Below are positions 1-7,379 of a DNA stretch of 64,000 nucleotides, one piece after another. Made by a program: the position numbers and the translations under genes. Within the stretch, counting starts at the first letter, position 1, and the number at the start of each line of letters is the position of its first letter. Source of the stretch: Corynebacterium sp. TAE3-ERU16. Lineage in GTDB: Bacteria; Actinomycetota; Actinomycetes; Mycobacteriales; Mycobacteriaceae. The notes beneath the pieces were generated by a model, which was not told where the DNA came from, did not search any database, and saw only the letters and a list, made by a program, of their open reading frames with translations. Where the stretch lies: the NCBI RefSeq assembly GCF_019209935.1, contig NZ_JAHUTN010000012.1, forward strand, positions 27,306 through 91,305. Direction: 5' to 3'.

Positions 1-602
1 CGCAGGAGCTCATCGACGGAGTAGCACCGCGCCCCCTCCTCGAGGAGCCGAGCCGCGTACTCGGGATCCCAGGGCAGCATGTCGGGCAGCGATTCGCTGG
101 AGCAGAGCGGCTTTCCCGCCGCGGACGTGGCCCTGTCCACCTGACGCACGATGACCTCGCCGACGATGATGCGGCGCAGTGACTGCACGCTGCGGACGAT
201 GACATCGTCCGGAACCCCGGAGTCGTGGGCGGTCAGGGCGAAGTCGCGGTAGAGCGCACCGAAGACGATGGACATGTCCTCACCGGAGATCATCATCTCC
301 TTGGCGAAGGGGAAATCCTCGAGCTGGTTGATGATCTCCCGGGCGACGGCGACGATCCGGTCCACCGGGTCCTCGGGGAGCTCCGCCGGGGCCCGGACCT
401 TCAGGGTGTGGAGGAAGGCTTCCGCTATGAGGGCGTTCTTGCAGTCGAAGTGGTGGTAGAGCGCCATCGCGGTGACGCCGACCTCCTCAGCCACTCCACG
501 CATGGAGAATCCGTCCGCACCGTTGTCCCGAATCTGGCGCGCGGCGATCTCGATGACCTTGTCGCGGGATACCGTGAGGGGACGACCACGTCGGCCGCTC
601 AC
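1..602 (-). CDS. TetR-family transcriptional regulator, C-terminus cut by window edge
   Basis: About 200 codons read leftward without a stop to the window edge, so the C-terminus is missing. The N-terminus has the TetR DNA-binding layout: a basic SGRRGRPLTVSRDKVIEIA lead, then helix-turn-helix residues around GVAEEVGVTAMALYHHF (roughly residues 30-50). The rest is the variable ligand-binding and dimerisation part. The GTG at 602 is chosen because AAGGGG lies 7 bases upstream; an in-frame GTG at 635 is possible and adds 11 residues. The gene lies downstream of the HAD gene on the same strand across a 302-base gap. The ligand and targets cannot be read from the sequence. Confidence 0.85.
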   Translation of the reverse strand, partial: MSGRRGRPLTVSRDKVIEIAARQIRDNGADGFSMRGVAEEVGVTAMALYHHFDCKNALIAEAFLHTLKVRAPAELPEDPVDRIVAVAREIINQLEDFPFAKEMMISGEDMSIVFGALYRDFALTAHDSGVPDDVIVRSVQSLRRIIVGEVIVRQVDRATSAAGKPLCSSESLPDMLPWDPEYAARLLEEGARCYSVDELL

Positions 603-904
603 AGCTCTACCCCTTGCGTCCCTGGCGTTATTCACCGTTCCCCATTTTCCGGTGGCGGAGGGCCACGGAGCAGACTGATTCCGGACCTGCCGCCACACCG
701 TAGCTTCGTACAGGTGGCAGTCGGAACGGAAAGCCACACCCGCTCCCGCTTCAGCCTCCGGCCGATTGTCGGGACGGCCGCGGGCCGGGGGCGGGTGTGG
801 CCCTGTTCCGGCAGAGGTACTATCCCCGAAGAACTCGATTTCGTTTCACAGCAGTACTCCTACTGTACAACGACTTTCAACATCGGGAGTGTTTCCGCAG
901 GTCC
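603..904. repeat. Intergenic gap with a long interrupted inverted repeat
   Basis: This gap lies between the end of the HAD gene (905) and the TetR start (602). It holds no convincing gene. It contains an interrupted inverted repeat: CGGAAC at 722-727 pairs with GTTCCG at 805-810, and GCCACACCCGC at 733-743 pairs with GCGGGTGTGGC at 791-801, around a GC-rich core. It could be a terminator-like structure for the HAD/PlsC unit or a regulatory structure before the TetR gene. No T-run follows it on the minus strand. Confidence 0.5.
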
Positions 905-1729
905 TCAGAACCAGCGCTCCAGGACGACCGCCAGACCATCTTCATCGTTGGTGACGGTCGTCTCGTCTGCGACGCTCTTCAGTTCCGGGGCCGCGTTCCC
1001 CATGGCGACACCCGTACCCGCCCAGCGGAGCATCTCCGTGTCGTTGGGCATGTCACCGAAGCAGATGGTCCGCGCGGCGGGGATCCCCAGGGCTCCGGCG
1101 ATCTTCCGGAGCCCGACCGCCTTCGTGATGCCCGGCGCGGCGACCTCGAGGAGTCCCTCGCTGACGGAGTAGGTCAGGTGCGCCATCTCCGGGGGGATGG
1201 CGGACGCGAGCCTCCGGTACATGTCCGCACTGTCCAGCGCCTCATTGCGGAGCAGCAGTTTGATGGCCGGTTCGGACAGCAGATCCTCCTCCCCGGCCTC
1301 ACCGAAATCGATCGCGGGCCAGGCGTGCGCCCATTCCGGGGCGATGACGAAGAGCTCGGACTGGGGATCGAACGCACTGTTCCCGGCGCGTTCGACGGCG
1401 ACACCCACGCCTCCGTCATCGGCGAGGATCGACCGCGCGGTGTCGACGATGGTGCGCAGCTGATCGGGGAGCAGCGGGTGGGTGTCGACGATGCGGTCGG
1501 ACGCACTGTCGTAGAGGACGGCGCCGTTGGCGCAGACAGCCATCGGCCGGACGGGCAGCTGTTCCAGGACGGGGAGCAGCCACCGCGGGGGCCGACCGGT
1601 GGCGAGAGCCAGGGTCCCCCCGGCGTCGATGAAGCGGCGCAGACACTCTCTCGTCCGGGGGGTGACCCGCTCGGCACCCGTTATGAGGGTGCCGTCGATG
1701 TCGCTTCCGAGGAGCAGGGGACGTTTCAC
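905..1729 (-). CDS. Cof-type HAD-IIB sugar-phosphate phosphatase family protein
   Basis: The product is 274 residues. The N-terminal nucleophile motif DIDGTL (residues 10-15) is the DxDGT signature of HAD phosphatases. TGRPP follows near residue 45, and CFGDMPNDTEML near residue 220 is the C-terminal acidic motif IV (GDxxND) typical of Cof/IIB enzymes. The region between fits a C2-type cap. Family members dephosphorylate small phosphorylated metabolites in the cytoplasm; the substrate here is unknown. The gene overlaps the upstream PlsC gene by 4 bases (ATGA), which implies translational coupling and a two-gene unit. Confidence 0.88.
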   Translation of the reverse strand: MKRPLLLGSDIDGTLITGAERVTPRTRECLRRFIDAGGTLALATGRPPRWLLPVLEQLPVRPMAVCANGAVLYDSASDRIVDTHPLLPDQLRTIVDTARSILADDGGVGVAVERAGNSAFDPQSELFVIAPEWAHAWPAIDFGEAGEEDLLSEPAIKLLLRNEALDSADMYRRLASAIPPEMAHLTYSVSEGLLEVAAPGITKAVGLRKIAGALGIPAARTICFGDMPNDTEMLRWAGTGVAMGNAAPELKSVADETTVTNDEDGLAVVLERWF

Positions 1730-2694
1730 CGAAGTCCCCGGAGGAACGCACCCAACCGGGCGAAGGCGCGGTGGATCCGGGCGGGGAGCGCCCGGCCGTG
1801 CTCGGTGATCCGTTCGAGGGCGAAGTCAGCCCGGCGGTCCGCCCGGGCGGCGGCCCGGGCCGCCTTTTTGTCTGCGCGGGCCCGCTTCTTCTCGGCGGTG
1901 ATCGCGGCGGCCTCCTCGAGGGTGGGGGCACTGCCGCCGAGGGAGGCCGGCATCCAGGGTGCGCCAGCGAAATCGCCGTACTCCGCGGCGTAGTCGGCGC
2001 GCACACCGTCGAGAAGTTCGGCGACGGCGTTCCGCAGGGTGTCGGTGACCTCGACCGGATCGCCTGCGGCGGAGATGGGTTCGCCGATGCGGATCCACAC
2101 GGGTATGTGCTTGCGCCCCAGGTTGCGGGGCACACCCTTGCTGATGATGCGCTGCGAACCCCACATGGCGACGGGAATGAGCGGTACCTCGGCGGCGGCG
2201 GCGATGCGGGCGGCACCGGTCTTGAAGCGGTCCATCTCGAAGCTGCGGGAGATGGTGCCCTCCGGGAAGATCCCGACCAGCTCACCGGCGCGCAGCCTGG
2301 CGACCGCCTCGTCGAGGGCACCGCGTCCGGCGGAGCGGTCGACGCGGATGTGGCGCATCCGGCCCATGAACCAGCCGACGACGGGTACGTCGTAGATCTC
2401 GCGTTTCGCCATGAAGCGCACCAGCCTGCGGCCCCGGAAGTAGCCGGCGACCCCGCCGAAGATGAAGTCGTAGTAGCCGGTGTGGTTGTAGGCCAGGAGC
2501 GCGCCGCCCTCGGCGGGGACGTTCTCCACGCCCTCGATGGTGATGGTGATGTCCTGGGCCCCCATCAGTGCACGGACCGCGGCGATGATGCGGGAGTAGA
2601 ACGGCTCGGTTGCCTCGGTCGGGTGGTCGGGCACGCGGGCGAGGTCCGCCGGATAGCGGAAGATGCCTTCCCGGATGAACTCACGCTGGGTCAT
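1726..2694 (-). CDS. PlsC-like 1-acyl-glycerol-3-phosphate acyltransferase
   Basis: The product is 322 residues with the PlsC/LPLAT blocks. NHTGYYDF (about residue 70) is the catalytic NHx4D motif, the RHIRVDRSAGRG stretch follows, and FPEGTISRS is the glycerophosphate-binding block. These enzymes acylate lysophosphatidic acid or related lipids at the inner membrane. The last 80 or so residues are rich in Ala, Arg and Lys (for example KKRARADKKAARAAARADRR), a likely coiled or membrane-surface tail. The gene is the first of a unit with the HAD phosphatase. The ATG follows a purine-rich stretch near 2700. The exact acyl acceptor is not evident. Confidence 0.88.
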   Translation of the reverse strand: MTQREFIREGIFRYPADLARVPDHPTEATEPFYSRIIAAVRALMGAQDITITIEGVENVPAEGGALLAYNHTGYYDFIFGGVAGYFRGRRLVRFMAKREIYDVPVVGWFMGRMRHIRVDRSAGRGALDEAVARLRAGELVGIFPEGTISRSFEMDRFKTGAARIAAAAEVPLIPVAMWGSQRIISKGVPRNLGRKHIPVWIRIGEPISAAGDPVEVTDTLRNAVAELLDGVRADYAAEYGDFAGAPWMPASLGGSAPTLEEAAAITAEKKRARADKKAARAAARADRRADFALERITEHGRALPARIHRAFARLGAFLRGLR

Positions 2695-2787
2695 TGGGGG
2701 TCCTGTCTGTGTTCGGCTGGCGTCTCGTCTCGAAATCCGTTCCGGTCACGGGCGGGTGTGGTTCCCGCGGCCGGTGGGCGGTGGTGT

Positions 2788-4047
2788 CTACTTCACCGGT
2801 TCGAGAACCTCGCGGCCCACGAAGGGCTGCAGGGCCTCGGGGATCCGGACGGATCCGTCAGCCTGCTGGTTGTTCTCGAGGATGGCGACGAGCCAGCGGG
2901 TCGTGGCCAGTGTCCCGTTGAGGGTGGCGCAGGGCTGGGTGCGCCCGTCGTCATCGCGGTAGCGGACCTTCAGGCGGCGGGCCTGGAAGGTCGTGCAGTT
3001 CGACGTGGAGGTCAGCTCACGGTAGGTGCCCTGCGTCGGGACCCACGCCTCGGTGTCGAACTTCCGCGCCGCGGAGCTGCCGAGATCACCACCGGCGACA
3101 TCGATGATGCGGTAGGGGACCTCGACGGCGGCGAGCATGTCACGTTCCATGCCGAGGAGCTTCCGGTGCTCGGCGGCGGCGTCCTCCGGCCTGCACCAGC
3201 TGAACATCTCGACCTTGTCGAACTGGTGGACGCGGAGGATCCCGCGGGTGTCCTTGCCGTACGAACCGGCCTCCCGGCGGAAGCAGGAGGACCAGCCGGC
3301 GTAGCGCAGGGGCCCGCCGGAGAGGTCGATGATCTCGTCGGAGTGGAAACCCGCGAGCGCGACCTCACTCGTGCCCACGAGGTAGAGGTCGTCCTCCTCG
3401 AGGTGGTAGATCTCGTCGGCGTGACTGTCCAGGAACCCGGTCCCCTGCATGGTCTCCGGCCGGACGAGGACCGGCGGGATCATGAGGGTGAAGCCTGCTG
3501 CGGTGGCACGCTGCGCGGCGAGGGTGAGCATGCCGAGCTGCAGGAGAGCACCGAATCCGGTGAGGAAGTAGAAACGGGAGCCGGAGACCTTGGTGCCGCG
3601 TTCGACGTCGATCAGCCCGAGGGACTCGCCCAGTTCGAGATGATCCTTCGGTTCGAAGTCGAAACTCGGGGGCTCGCCGACGTGCTCGAGCACGATGAAG
3701 TCGTCCTCCCCGCCTGCGGGGGCACCCTCGACGATGTTCCCGATACGCGACTGGAGCCGTTCGACCTCCTCGGCGGCCTGCCGCTGGGCGGCCTCGGCTT
3801 CCTTGACCTTGGCCTTCAGTTCGTTGGAGCCGGCCAGCAGGGCGGGCCGGTCCTCGGGGGCGGCCTGGCCGATCTTCCTGCCGAAGGCCTTCTGCTCGGA
3901 ACGCAGGCTGTCGGCGGCAACGATCGCCTCCCGTCGGGCGGAGTCGGCGGCGATCAGCTGATCGACGAGCTCGGGATCCTCGCCGCGGGTGCGCTGGGAG
4001 GCACGGACCACGTCGGGGTTGTCGCGGAGGAATTTGAGATCAATCAC
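2788..4047 (-). CDS. serS: Seryl-tRNA synthetase
   Basis: The product is 419 residues and charges tRNA-Ser in the cytoplasm. The N-terminus [17 protein letters not shown] begins the long antiparallel coiled-coil tRNA-binding arm (about residues 1-105). The class II catalytic core follows, with [31 protein letters not shown] (motif 2) and the motif 3 region [19 protein letters not shown] near the C-terminus. The GTG at 4047 is chosen because family members begin with the IDLKFLR block; the longer open frame upstream has no family similarity. The gene is divergent from the GntR regulator, with 100 bases between the starts. Confidence 0.97.
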   Translation of the reverse strand: MIDLKFLRDNPDVVRASQRTRGEDPELVDQLIAADSARREAIVAADSLRSEQKAFGRKIGQAAPEDRPALLAGSNELKAKVKEAEAAQRQAAEEVERLQSRIGNIVEGAPAGGEDDFIVLEHVGEPPSFDFEPKDHLELGESLGLIDVERGTKVSGSRFYFLTGFGALLQLGMLTLAAQRATAAGFTLMIPPVLVRPETMQGTGFLDSHADEIYHLEEDDLYLVGTSEVALAGFHSDEIIDLSGGPLRYAGWSSCFRREAGSYGKDTRGILRVHQFDKVEMFSWCRPEDAAAEHRKLLGMERDMLAAVEVPYRIIDVAGGDLGSSAARKFDTEAWVPTQGTYRELTSTSNCTTFQARRLKVRYRDDDGRTQPCATLNGTLATTRWLVAILENNQQADGSVRIPEALQPFVGREVLEPVK

Positions 4048-4135
4048 GGGTGCCAGCCTACCGAACCGTGCAGCACCGCGGCCCGGGTGGTGGATCATCA
4101 CGGCAAAGACGGCCATCCGGTTATGACCACCGGAG

Positions 4136-4141
4136 TATACT
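4136..4141 (+). promoter_or_regulatory. -10 hexamer TATACT for a leaderless GntR gene
   Basis: TATACT ends six bases before the ATG at 4148, so transcription should begin at or next to the start codon. No ribosome binding site is visible, consistent with a leaderless mRNA. No good -35 is seen. Confidence 0.6.
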
Positions 4142-4147
4142 GAGCAC

Positions 4148-4915
4148 ATGGTCACCTCCGCGAAGTTTCCGGCGCTCCCGGCCCGCCAACTCACCGACGG
4201 GCCGAAACCGAAGCACGCGCAGCTGCGGGAGATTCTCGAGGAGATCTGCACCACCGAACTGGAACCCGGGGACATGCTGCCCGGCGAGCGGGTCCTGGAG
4301 GAGACCTTCGGCGTCTCCCGGATCACCGTCCGACGGGCCATCGGGGATCTCGTCGCCTCCGGCCGCCTCAAACGGGCCCGCGGCAAGGGTACCTTCGTGG
4401 CCCCCGCGCCGCTCATCTCCCGTCTGCACCTCGCGTCCTTCTCCTCCGAGATGAGTTCCCAGGGAATCCGGGCAACCTCAGACATCCTGCTCGCGGAGGT
4501 GACCGGTGCTCCCACCGAGGTCGAGGCGTTCTTCCGCGCCGGCGAGCGGCCGCACACGCACCTCCGACGCCTGCGCCTCGGCGACGGTCGGCCCTACGCC
4601 ATCGACGACAGCTGGTACAACAACGCGCATGTGGCGGATCTCCTCGACAGGGACGTGCACACCTCCGTCTACGGCATCCTCGACAAGGAGTACGATCTCC
4701 CGGTCACCGAGGCGGAGCAGATCGCGACGGCGGTCAACGCCGACGCGACCACCGCGGGGATCCTCGACGTGGAACCCGGTACCGCACTGCTCAAGATCGT
4801 CCGGCTCTCGCTCTCCGGGGATCTCCCCGTGGAGTGGTGCTCCTCCCTCTACCGGACGGACCGGTACACACTGAAGACTCACGTGGAGAGAGCCTCTGAG
4901 CAGTCCGCCGACTGA
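4148..4915 (+). CDS. farR: GntR/HutC-family regulator, FarR-like
   Basis: The product is 255 residues. An N-terminal winged helix (about residues 20-90) carries [22 protein letters not shown], the standard GntR recognition region, followed by the wing GKGTFVA. The remainder matches a UTRA effector-binding fold of the HutC subfamily, with the usual FSSEM and DRYxLKT-type ends. The position next to serS is, from memory, the same as for C. glutamicum FarR; this is recall, not an alignment. The effector is unknown. A leaderless start is likely. Confidence 0.85.
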   Translation: MVTSAKFPALPARQLTDGPKPKHAQLREILEEICTTELEPGDMLPGERVLEETFGVSRITVRRAIGDLVASGRLKRARGKGTFVAPAPLISRLHLASFSSEMSSQGIRATSDILLAEVTGAPTEVEAFFRAGERPHTHLRRLRLGDGRPYAIDDSWYNNAHVADLLDRDVHTSVYGILDKEYDLPVTEAEQIATAVNADATTAGILDVEPGTALLKIVRLSLSGDLPVEWCSSLYRTDRYTLKTHVERASEQSAD

Positions 4916-4994
4916 CGCCCGCGGCGACCACCCCGCCCCCGGCGCCGGGGGCCCACGTGCACCCATCCGACGCACCCGGCATGATGGAGGAATC

Positions 4995-6008
4995 ATGACA
5001 GCAACCAGATCCTGGCGTTCAGCCACCGCGGTGCAGGCGGGACTCATCGCGATGCTCGTCGCCGCCGTCGGCGTCGGGTCCTACAGCTACGTAGCCGGAG
5101 AATCCGCCGCGGACACCGGAGCCGGGGCGGTGACGGGCACGCCGCCCACGGGCAGCAGCGAGACGACCACCACCAAGCCGACGGCCGCCCCGTTCACCAC
5201 CGCCGACGTCGGAGACTGCCTCACCTGGGACATCGGCGCGGACGGCACGGTCTCGAACTTCCAGAAGGCCGACTGCGCGGCGGACCACCGGTTCGAGATC
5301 TCCGCCCGTGAGGATCTCGCGACCTACCCCTCGAGCGAGTTCGGCCCCTCCGCCCCGGCGCCAAACCTCACCCGGCAGGCGCAACTGCGCGAGGAACTCT
5401 GCAAGACCCCCACCATCGACTACCTGGGCGGCCGCTACACGCCGCACGGCCGGTACTCGATCGCCCCGATTCTCCCCCCGGCGAGTGCCTGGGAGGCCGG
5501 TGACCGCACCATGCTCTGCGGTGTCCAGGTCACCGATGACGGCGGCCAGACGCTGACCACCCGTGGCCGGGCCGCCGAGCAGGACCAGTCCCGGATCTTC
5601 CAGCCCGGCGAGTGCGTCACCATCGGTCCCGCGGGTTCCCCCCGGGCGGTGGACTGCGCCGAACCGCACCAGCTCGAGATCACCGCGGTCATCGACCTCA
5701 AGCCCGTGTTCCCCGAGGGCACCCCCACCGTCGAAGACCAGGACGCCTACCTCAAGAACGCCTGCACCCAGGCCGCCCGGGACCACCTCGGCGGTGATGA
5801 CCCCTTCTACTACTCGACCCTCGAGTCCTTCTGGACGGCCATCGACGCCAACGCCTGGACCGGCGGTTCGAACACCGTGAACTGTGCCCTGTTCAAGGCG
5901 AACGCCGGGGGCGGCTTCGCCACCCTGGAGGGCACCGCCACCGGCCCGTTCGTGATCGACGGTGCGCCCCCGGCACCGCAGCCCGAGCGCGACCCCCTCC
6001 GCCAGTAG
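4995..6008 (+). CDS. Septum-formation-family membrane-anchored protein
   Basis: The product is 337 residues. A short cytoplasmic lead is followed by one membrane segment (about residues 13-33) and then a Thr/Pro/Ser-rich linker. Two Cys-bearing repeats follow: one starting VGDCLTWD with CAADHRFEI, and one starting PGECVTIG with VDCAEPHQLEI. This GDC...C..H..E pattern is that of the Septum_form domain, thought to act outside the membrane in actinobacteria. The tail is proline-rich. AGGA lies just before the ATG. A perfect GC palindrome at 4935-4952 lies in the short gap after the GntR gene. The specific role is unknown. Confidence 0.75.
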   Translation: MTATRSWRSATAVQAGLIAMLVAAVGVGSYSYVAGESAADTGAGAVTGTPPTGSSETTTTKPTAAPFTTADVGDCLTWDIGADGTVSNFQKADCAADHRFEISAREDLATYPSSEFGPSAPAPNLTRQAQLREELCKTPTIDYLGGRYTPHGRYSIAPILPPASAWEAGDRTMLCGVQVTDDGGQTLTTRGRAAEQDQSRIFQPGECVTIGPAGSPRAVDCAEPHQLEITAVIDLKPVFPEGTPTVEDQDAYLKNACTQAARDHLGGDDPFYYSTLESFWTAIDANAWTGGSNTVNCALFKANAGGGFATLEGTATGPFVIDGAPPAPQPERDPLRQ

Positions 6009-6036
6009 CCCCCGCACCGCAACACAAGGACCTTCG

Positions 6037-6381
6037 ATGATCGACGTCTCCGACGAACGCTTCAACGAGCTCGTGGACATGGGCTTCGAGCGGATCCCGG
6101 ACAAGTTCCTGGACAACCTCAGGAACGTCGCCATCCTCATAGAGGACTACAACCCCGACTCGCCCTCCATCCTGGGGTTGTACCACGGCGTCCCGCTGCC
6201 GGAACGCCTGGCCAACCACACCGGGCTCCCCTCCTCGATCACGATCTACAAGGAGGCGCTGCTCGACTACTGCACCAGCGAGGAGGAACTGATCGAGCAG
6301 GTCCGCATCACCGTCGGCCACGAGATCGGCCACCACTTCGGGCTCGACGACGATGAGCTGCACGAGCTGGGGTGGGGGTAG
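6037..6381 (+). CDS. Small zinc metallopeptidase family protein
   Basis: The product is 114 residues and matches the short actinobacterial metallopeptidase family (minimal zincins) in length. The zinc motif HEIGHHFG lies near residue 94, with a downstream acidic stretch DDDELHELG that probably supplies the third ligand. AAGGA ends six bases before the ATG at 6037, which fixes this start over a longer in-frame opening. The gene follows the septum-formation gene by 28 bases and is probably cotranscribed. It has no signal peptide, so it should be cytoplasmic. The substrate is unknown. Confidence 0.85.
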   Translation: MIDVSDERFNELVDMGFERIPDKFLDNLRNVAILIEDYNPDSPSILGLYHGVPLPERLANHTGLPSSITIYKEALLDYCTSEEELIEQVRITVGHEIGHHFGLDDDELHELGWG

Positions 6382-6440
6382 AGCATCCCGACCGTGGGCG
6401 GCTCAGCCCCCGGGACCCCCTGCCGTGATTAGATGAGTCG

Positions 6441-6455
6441 GTACCCGAGGGGTAC
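6441..6455. promoter_or_regulatory. Inverted repeat upstream of the first MacB-like ABC genes
   Basis: GTACCC and GGGTAC form a perfect 6-bp inverted repeat with a 3-base spacer. It lies just downstream of a TAGATG hexamer and 60 bases before the ATPase start, which is a sensible operator position. The identity of any binding protein is unknown. Confidence 0.35.
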
Positions 6456-6515
6456 GACCACAGCTGTCCACCGCTGGCGGATCAGGGCACCGGCCCGAAG
6501 ACACCACACGGCACT

Positions 6516-7379
6516 GTGGCCGACACCTCACCTAGCTCAGTCAGCAAAGGCGTGATCCACCCAGTGACCTCCGTGCCCGACCCCACCGGCCCCACCGCCC
6601 ACGACCCGGTGCTCACCGCGAGCCGCCTGACCCAGGTGTTCGGCACGGGTGACGCCCGGGTCACCGCGCTCGATGACGTGTCGGTGACCATCCCCCGCGG
6701 CCGGTGGACGACCCTCATGGGGCCGTCCGGATCCGGCAAGACCACTCTGCTGCACTGCCTCTCGGGACTGTCGGTCCCCGACTCCGGCACCGTGACCCTG
6801 CACGGTACGGGTGCTGGAAACCGACGGGAGCGCAACACCGTCCTGAGCTCGCTGTCCGAGAACCAACGGGCGAAACTCCGCCGCACCCGGATCGGTGTGA
6901 TCTTCCAGGAATTCAACCTCGTCCCCGTGCTCACCGTGCGGGACAACATCCGGCTGCCGATGCGCCTCGCGCATTCCCGCATCGATCCGACCTGGTACGA
7001 CGAGATCACCGGACGGCTCGGGCTCAGCCAGCGCCTGAAGCACCTCCCGCACCAGCTGTCCGGCGGGCAACGGCAACGCGTCGCCATCGCCCGGGCCCTG
7101 CTGGCCCGCCCGGACATCATCTTCGCCGACGAACCCACCGGTTCCCTCGACTCGGAGACCGGCGCGGAGGTGCTCACCCTGTTCCGGCGGCTGGTCGACG
7201 AATTCGGGCAGACCCTGACGGTGGTGACCCACGACCCCGCCGCAGCCGAGCGCGGTGATCATCTGGTGGCCATGCGCGACGGACGCGTCACCGGCGCAGA
7301 CGGTCACGCACTCAGGGCTCCGGTGGCACGCCCCGGACGACACTCCCGGCACGCAGCCGACGGAGGTGCCTCCGCGTGA
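6516..7379 (+). CDS. MacB/LolD-type ABC transporter ATP-binding protein
   Basis: The product is 287 residues. Walker A GPSGSGKT, signature LSGGQRQRV and Walker B IIFADEPTGSLDS appear in order, followed by the switch histidine in VVTHD. The spacing is that of the MacB/LolD/FtsE class, which powers FtsX-type permeases for efflux or mechanotransmission rather than classical import. The GTG at 6516 is the longest start; in-frame GTGs at 6552 and 6567 are also possible because the first 30 residues are not part of the domain. The gene overlaps its permease by 4 bases. Confidence 0.9.
   Translation: MADTSPSSVSKGVIHPVTSVPDPTGPTAHDPVLTASRLTQVFGTGDARVTALDDVSVTIPRGRWTTLMGPSGSGKTTLLHCLSGLSVPDSGTVTLHGTGAGNRRERNTVLSSLSENQRAKLRRTRIGVIFQEFNLVPVLTVRDNIRLPMRLAHSRIDPTWYDEITGRLGLSQRLKHLPHQLSGGQRQRVAIARALLARPDIIFADEPTGSLDSETGAEVLTLFRRLVDEFGQTLTVVTHDPAAAERGDHLVAMRDGRVTGADGHALRAPVARPGRHSRHAADGGASA

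Noticed and set aside
1771..4143. 790-codon open frame on the plus strand
   Set aside because: It is antisense to PlsC and serS; its sequence is Gly/Asp/Arg-rich with no fold-like pattern, as expected for a shadow frame in GC-rich DNA.
4935..4952. 18-bp perfect GC palindrome as a terminator of the GntR gene
   Set aside because: It has no loop and no T-run, and can arise by chance in such GC-rich sequence; noted only in the neighbouring gene entry.
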